A program made the translations under genes and the position numbers. Of a stretch of DNA of 33,437 nt, positions 29,956 to 33,437 are shown in pieces (position 1 is the first letter of the stretch; every line of letters starts with the position of its first letter). This DNA comes from Firm-08 sp045541535 (GTDB lineage: Bacteria; Bacillota; Clostridia; Oscillospirales; QAKW01): the NCBI GenBank assembly GCA_045541535.1, contig JAZQJG010000050.1, forward strand, positions 1 to 33,437. Direction: 5' to 3'. A model generated the notes under the pieces. The model was given only the letters and a program-made list of their open reading frames with translations. It had not been told where the DNA came from and ran no database searches.

Positions 29956-31161
29956 ATGACCGTAACCGAAAGATTTTTGAAATACGTATCCTTTGAAACC
30001 ACCTCGGATGAGCATTCCGACACGGTGCCCTCCACCCCTTGTCAAAAGGTGCTGGGGGCGGCGCTTGCCGAAGAAATGCGTGATATGGGGCTGGAAAACG
30101 TCCATATGGACGAGCTGGGCTACGTCTACGGCTGGCTCCCCGCCACGCCCGGCTGTGAGGATCGGCCCACCATCGGCCTGATCGCCCATATGGACACCTC
30201 GCCGGCGGTCAGCGGTAAGGATATTCATCCCCGCATCCACCACTATGAGGGCGGGGACGTGGTGCTGAGCGATACCCAGCGGATTTCCCTTGCCTCCTAT
30301 CCCTTTTTGACCAGATACGTGGGGCAGGATCTGATCGTGACCGACGGCACCACCTTGCTGGGGGCCGACGATAAGGCAGGCGTGGCGGAGATCCTTACGG
30401 TGGCCGAGCAATTGTTGGCCCATCCCGAGATTCCCCACGGACGGATCGCCATCGGCTTTACCCCCGACGAGGAGATCGGCAGTGGCGCCGATCACTTTGA
30501 TATTGCTGGGTTTGGGGCCGACTTTGCCTACACCGTGGACGGCGGCGAGTTGGGGGAGATCGAATACGAAAACTTTAACGGTGCTTCCGCCGATTTCATC
30601 ATCCACGGTCTCAACATTCATCCCGGCTCCGCTAAAAACAAAATGAAGAATGCGGCGCTGATGATGAGCGAACTGATCGGCCTGTTCCCGCCCGCCGAAA
30701 CCCCTGCCCATACCGAAGGGTACGAGGGCTTTTACCACGTGTGCGATCTGCAGGGGGACGAGAGCGAGGCTCGGATGCATATGATCATCCGTGATCACGA
30801 TCGGGAAAAGTTTGAGGCGCGCAAGACCTTCGTGTGTCAGTTGGTGGACTATCTCAACACCCGTTGGGGCGAGGGCACGGTGGAGTTGGAGCTGCAGGAC
30901 AGCTATTACAATATGCGGGAGAAGATCGAGCCTCATATGCACATCATCCACCGCGCCGAGGAGGCGATGCGTGCCTGCGGCGTAACCCCCCTGGTCTGCG
31001 CCATCCGTGGCGGTACCGATGGGGCCCGGCTGTCCTTTGAGGGCTTGCCCTGTCCCAATCTGTCCACCGGCGGCGCCAATTTCCACGGCATTCACGAGTT
31101 CATTCCCGTTCCCTCTATGGAAAAGATGGTGGCGGTTTTAATGGAAATTATTCAAAAATAA
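29956..31161 (+). CDS. pepT: Peptidase T (tripeptide aminopeptidase, M20B)
   Basis: This 401-residue zinc aminopeptidase releases the N-terminal residue of tripeptides in the cytoplasm. M20B landmarks are GLIAHMDTSPAVSG (His and Asp about 78), GADDKAGVAEIL (about 136), FTPDEEIGSG (catalytic Glu about 174), TVDGGELGEIEYENFN, HPGSAKNKM and GGTDGARLSF with GGANFHG (His near 378). The length equals known PepT. AAAGGAG lies 9 bases before ATG 29956. It is followed 11 bp later by an uncharacterised membrane protein gene. It completes a peptide-use set with Opp, PepD and the M24 peptidase. Confidence 0.93.
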   Translation: MTVTERFLKYVSFETTSDEHSDTVPSTPCQKVLGAALAEEMRDMGLENVHMDELGYVYGWLPATPGCEDRPTIGLIAHMDTSPAVSGKDIHPRIHHYEGGDVVLSDTQRISLASYPFLTRYVGQDLIVTDGTTLLGADDKAGVAEILTVAEQLLAHPEIPHGRIAIGFTPDEEIGSGADHFDIAGFGADFAYTVDGGELGEIEYENFNGASADFIIHGLNIHPGSAKNKMKNAALMMSELIGLFPPAETPAHTEGYEGFYHVCDLQGDESEARMHMIIRDHDREKFEARKTFVCQLVDYLNTRWGEGTVELELQDSYYNMREKIEPHMHIIHRAEEAMRACGVTPLVCAIRGGTDGARLSFEGLPCPNLSTGGANFHGIHEFIPVPSMEKMVAVLMEIIQK

Positions 31162-31172
31162 GGAGAAACAAA

Positions 31173-32099
31173 ATGAGTAAATTGCAAGCGTATGCGTTGA
31201 CCAAAGGTCTGATGAAAAAGAAAAACAAATATTTCGGCGCTTATAAGGGGTATATGCTGACCCTGTCGGAGAACTCCAAGGGCAAATTGCTCTACGTGGC
31301 CGCGCAGACCGTCAATGAGGAAGCGTTGGCCGAGGTGGAGCGCTTTGTGCTGATGCAGAAAAATCAGGGCATCGGCATCACCGCCTATGAGGTGAAAGCC
31401 AAGATGATCGGCGTATTTTTCGCCGCCGGTCGCAAGGATCTGGAGCAGTTGGATGGGTTTTTGGAGCAACTGTTGCAAAAGCTGACGGAACTGCAGGCAT
31501 TGGGCACAGGCTATTGCGCCCATTGCGGGCAACCCATTGCCGAGAACGGCAGCTTGGTGCAGATCAACGGCGCCGCCTGCCAGATGCACGCCCCCTGCGT
31601 GGAGCGTCACAACGAACAATTGGCAGAGCAACAGCAGGAGGTACAACGGGAGGGCAGTCTGCTCACCGGTACCGTGGGTGCGCTGTTGGGTGGCATCGTG
31701 GGCTGTATTCCGTGGGCAATTGCCTATTATTTCGGCTGGTTTGTGGGTTGGCTGGGCTTTTTGATCGGTCTGGCCGCCAAAAAGGGCTATGAGATCTTGA
31801 AGGGCAAAACCTGCAAGGCCAAGGGCGTCGTAGTAATCCTTGCCACCGTGCTGGGCGTTTTGGTAGCGGAATTTGCCGCATTGGTCATTTCCCTGATGGC
31901 CGATCCCGAGATCGGTCTGGGTCTGGGCGAGGCCGTGCAGGCAGTGATCCAGCTCACCACGGAAAATGCCGAGGTACAGGGCATCGTCTTCAAAGAAATT
32001 TTGCTGGGTCTGGTATTTGCAGGATTGGGCATTTTCTCGCTGGCCAAGGACATTTTTGACGATACCTCCGCCCACAACGGTAAGGCTCTGCCGCTGTAA
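31173..32099 (+). CDS. Uncharacterised membrane protein with Cys/His cluster
   Basis: I do not recognise this 308-residue protein. Residues 1-105 are soluble. A zinc-ribbon-like stretch YCAHCGQPIAENG with a later CQMHAPCVERH (about 115-140) offers Cys and His ligands. About four membrane helices follow: GALLGGIVGCIPWAIAYYF, FVGWLGFLIGLAA, VVVILATVLGVLVAEFAALV and ILLGLVFAGLGIFSLA. It shares a transcript with pepT (11 bp, RBS AAGGAG). A metal-sensing or membrane-quality role is possible but not shown. Confidence 0.7.
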   Translation: MSKLQAYALTKGLMKKKNKYFGAYKGYMLTLSENSKGKLLYVAAQTVNEEALAEVERFVLMQKNQGIGITAYEVKAKMIGVFFAAGRKDLEQLDGFLEQLLQKLTELQALGTGYCAHCGQPIAENGSLVQINGAACQMHAPCVERHNEQLAEQQQEVQREGSLLTGTVGALLGGIVGCIPWAIAYYFGWFVGWLGFLIGLAAKKGYEILKGKTCKAKGVVVILATVLGVLVAEFAALVISLMADPEIGLGLGEAVQAVIQLTTENAEVQGIVFKEILLGLVFAGLGIFSLAKDIFDDTSAHNGKALPL

Positions 32100-32183
32100 T
32101 CTATGAATTTTGAACAAAAATTTTCCGTTTTCGCACTGAAACTGTCAAGAGTAACAAAAATGTTGACGGACAAGGATTTGCGG

Positions 32184-32212
32184 TTGATTTTTTGCAAAAA
32201 ACAAGATATAAT
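32184..32212 (+). promoter_or_regulatory. Promoter of pckA
   Basis: TTGATT (32184-32189), 17-base spacer, TATAAT (32207-32212), 49 bp above the start codon. The 162-bp gap before pckA shows no terminator of the membrane-protein gene that I can call. Confidence 0.75.
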
Positions 32213-32261
32213 ACAAGTATAGGTGAAAATTTGAATTTTTTTGAAGGAGGACTATGATCCA

Positions 32262-33437
32262 ATGAGCAAATTGAATCTGGAAAAGTACGGTATTACCGGC
32301 GCGACCGAGATCGTGTACAATCCCTCTTATGAGGAACTGTTTGAGGCTGAGATGGACCCCGCCCTGGAGGGCTTTGAGAAGGGTCAGCTCACCGAGCTGG
32401 GTGCCGTTAACGTTATGACCGGTATCTCCACCGGCCGTTCCCCCAAAGATAAATACATCGTTATGGACGCCAACTCCAAGGACACCGTATGGTGGACCAG
32501 CGACGAGTTCAAAAACGATAACCACCCCATGAGTGAAGAGACCTGGGACGTTGTGAAGGATCTGGCCATCAAGCAGTTGTCCGGTAAGAAGCTGTACGTG
32601 GTAGATACCTACTGCGGCGCCAACCCCGACACTCGTATGTGCGTTCGCTTCATTATGGAAGTAGCCTGGCAGGCTCACTTCGTAAAGAATATGTTCATCA
32701 TTCCCTCCGCCGAGGAGCTGGAGACCTACGAGCCTGATTTCGTATGCTACAACGCTTCCAAGGCTGAGATTGAAAACTATGCAGAGCTGGGCCTGAACTC
32801 CGCCACCTGCTCCGCCTTCAACATCTCCTCCCGTGAGCAGGTGATCCTCAACACCTGGTACGGCGGCGAAATGAAGAAGGGTATCTTCTCCATGATGAAC
32901 TACTACCTGCCTCTGAAGGGTATTGCCGCTATGCACTGCTCCGCCAACACCGATATGAACGGTGAGAACACCGCTCTCTTCTTCGGTCTGTCCGGCACCG
33001 GTAAGACCACTCTGTCCACCGATCCCAAGAGATTGCTCATCGGTGACGACGAGCACGGCTGGGACGACAACGGCGTGTTCAACTTTGAAGGCGGCTGCTA
33101 TGCTAAGGTTATCAACCTGGACAAAGAGTCCGAGCCCGACATCTACAACGCCATCAAGAGAAACGCTCTGTTGGAGAACGTTACTGTGGACGAAAACGGC
33201 AAGTGCGACTTCGCTGATAAGTCCGTCACCGAGAACACCCGTGTGTCCTATCCCATCGATCACATCGAGAAGATCGTTCGTCCCGTGTCTGCCGGCCCCG
33301 ACGCCAAGAACGTCATCTTCCTGTCTGCCGACGCTTTCGGCGTTCTGCCTCCCGTCTCTATCCTGACTCCCGAGCAGACCCAGTACTACTTCTTGTCCGG
33401 CTTCACCTCCAAGCTGGCCGGCACCGAGCGCGGCATC
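32262..33437 (+). CDS. pckA: Phosphoenolpyruvate carboxykinase (ATP), N-terminal part
   Basis: The first 392 codons of the ATP-type enzyme run off the window edge; full-length relatives have about 530 residues. Seen are TGISTGRSPKDKY (substrate Arg), FNISSREQVILNTWYGGEMKKG, the kinase-1a loop GLSGTGKTTLS (about 242) and kinase-2 GDDEHGWDD, with FNFEGGCYAKVI. It interconverts oxaloacetate plus ATP and PEP plus CO2, used either for gluconeogenesis or for CO2-fixing fermentation. Start: ATG 32262 with AAGGAGG 11 bases upstream; an earlier ATG at 32254 opens only a three-codon frame ending in TGA that overlaps the start. Codon bias points to high expression. Confidence 0.93.
   Translation, partial: MSKLNLEKYGITGATEIVYNPSYEELFEAEMDPALEGFEKGQLTELGAVNVMTGISTGRSPKDKYIVMDANSKDTVWWTSDEFKNDNHPMSEETWDVVKDLAIKQLSGKKLYVVDTYCGANPDTRMCVRFIMEVAWQAHFVKNMFIIPSAEELETYEPDFVCYNASKAEIENYAELGLNSATCSAFNISSREQVILNTWYGGEMKKGIFSMMNYYLPLKGIAAMHCSANTDMNGENTALFFGLSGTGKTTLSTDPKRLLIGDDEHGWDDNGVFNFEGGCYAKVINLDKESEPDIYNAIKRNALLENVTVDENGKCDFADKSVTENTRVSYPIDHIEKIVRPVSAGPDAKNVIFLSADAFGVLPPVSILTPEQTQYYFLSGFTSKLAGTERGI

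Overview
The window looks like a chromosomal stretch of a Gram-positive anaerobe of class Clostridia, probably a gut lineage. This rests on strong AAGGAGG-type ribosome binding sites, TTGACA/TATAAT-type promoters, a corrinoid methyltransferase cluster with its reductive activator, a peptide-import and peptidase economy, ATP-type PEP carboxykinase, and short interspersed hairpin repeats of the kind seen in uncultured Clostridia. I do not assign a genus. No rRNA, tRNA or CRISPR array was found.

Region 1 (1-11.0 kb, minus strand) is an accessory one-carbon island. A seven-gene operon running from 10607 down to 2583 encodes four different uroporphyrinogen-decarboxylase-fold (URO-D) proteins, an AraC regulator joined in frame to a corrinoid-binding protein, a DUF2284 metal-binding protein and a short RACo-type ferredoxin/ASKHA corrinoid activator. 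Below it, with its own promoter, lies a drug/metabolite-type permease followed by a frameshifted Gfo/Idh/MocA dehydrogenase. Oppositely oriented copies of one MITE-like repeat sit at both ends. The set looks like a demethylation system: import of a methylated compound, methyl transfer to the corrinoid, transfer onward by a MtaA-like protein, and ATP-dependent repair of the corrinoid. The substrate cannot be read from the sequence.

Region 2 (11.0-18.2 kb): a second AraC regulator diverges from a tightly overlapping plus-strand operon encoding a NIF3-like protein, two tandem PHP-domain phosphoesterases, a HAD phosphatase, a cytoplasmic GH20 beta-hexosaminidase and a MATE exporter. Four of its five junctions are stop/start overlaps or a 1-base gap. 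The genes suggest handling of an amino-sugar compound, but no known pathway matches.

Region 3 (18.2-22.0 kb): a small XRE regulator faces a 53-residue protein of unknown function across a 24-bp perfect palindrome. Two tiny gene remnants, a DUF4186 protein, aminoacyl-histidine dipeptidase (pepD) and an M24 Xaa-Pro peptidase follow.

Region 4 (22.0-28.2 kb): a complete oligopeptide ABC transporter operon (oppBCDF and the lipoprotein oppA) has a strong promoter and a leader that contains an intrinsic terminator. With pepD, the M24 peptidase and pepT nearby, the window carries a peptide uptake and breakdown route.

Region 5 (28.1-29.95 kb) is rich in repeats. It holds a 120-bp direct repeat that duplicates the oppA terminator, an array of small hairpins separated by an AGTGATAT-like linker, a second small XRE gene with a 58-residue protein, and a DUF559 endonuclease gene bracketed by 70-bp inverted repeats with a 187-bp tandem duplication at its 3' end.

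Region 6 (29.95 kb to the end): peptidase T, an uncharacterised membrane protein with a Cys/His cluster, and the first 392 codons of ATP-dependent PEP carboxykinase, which runs off the window.
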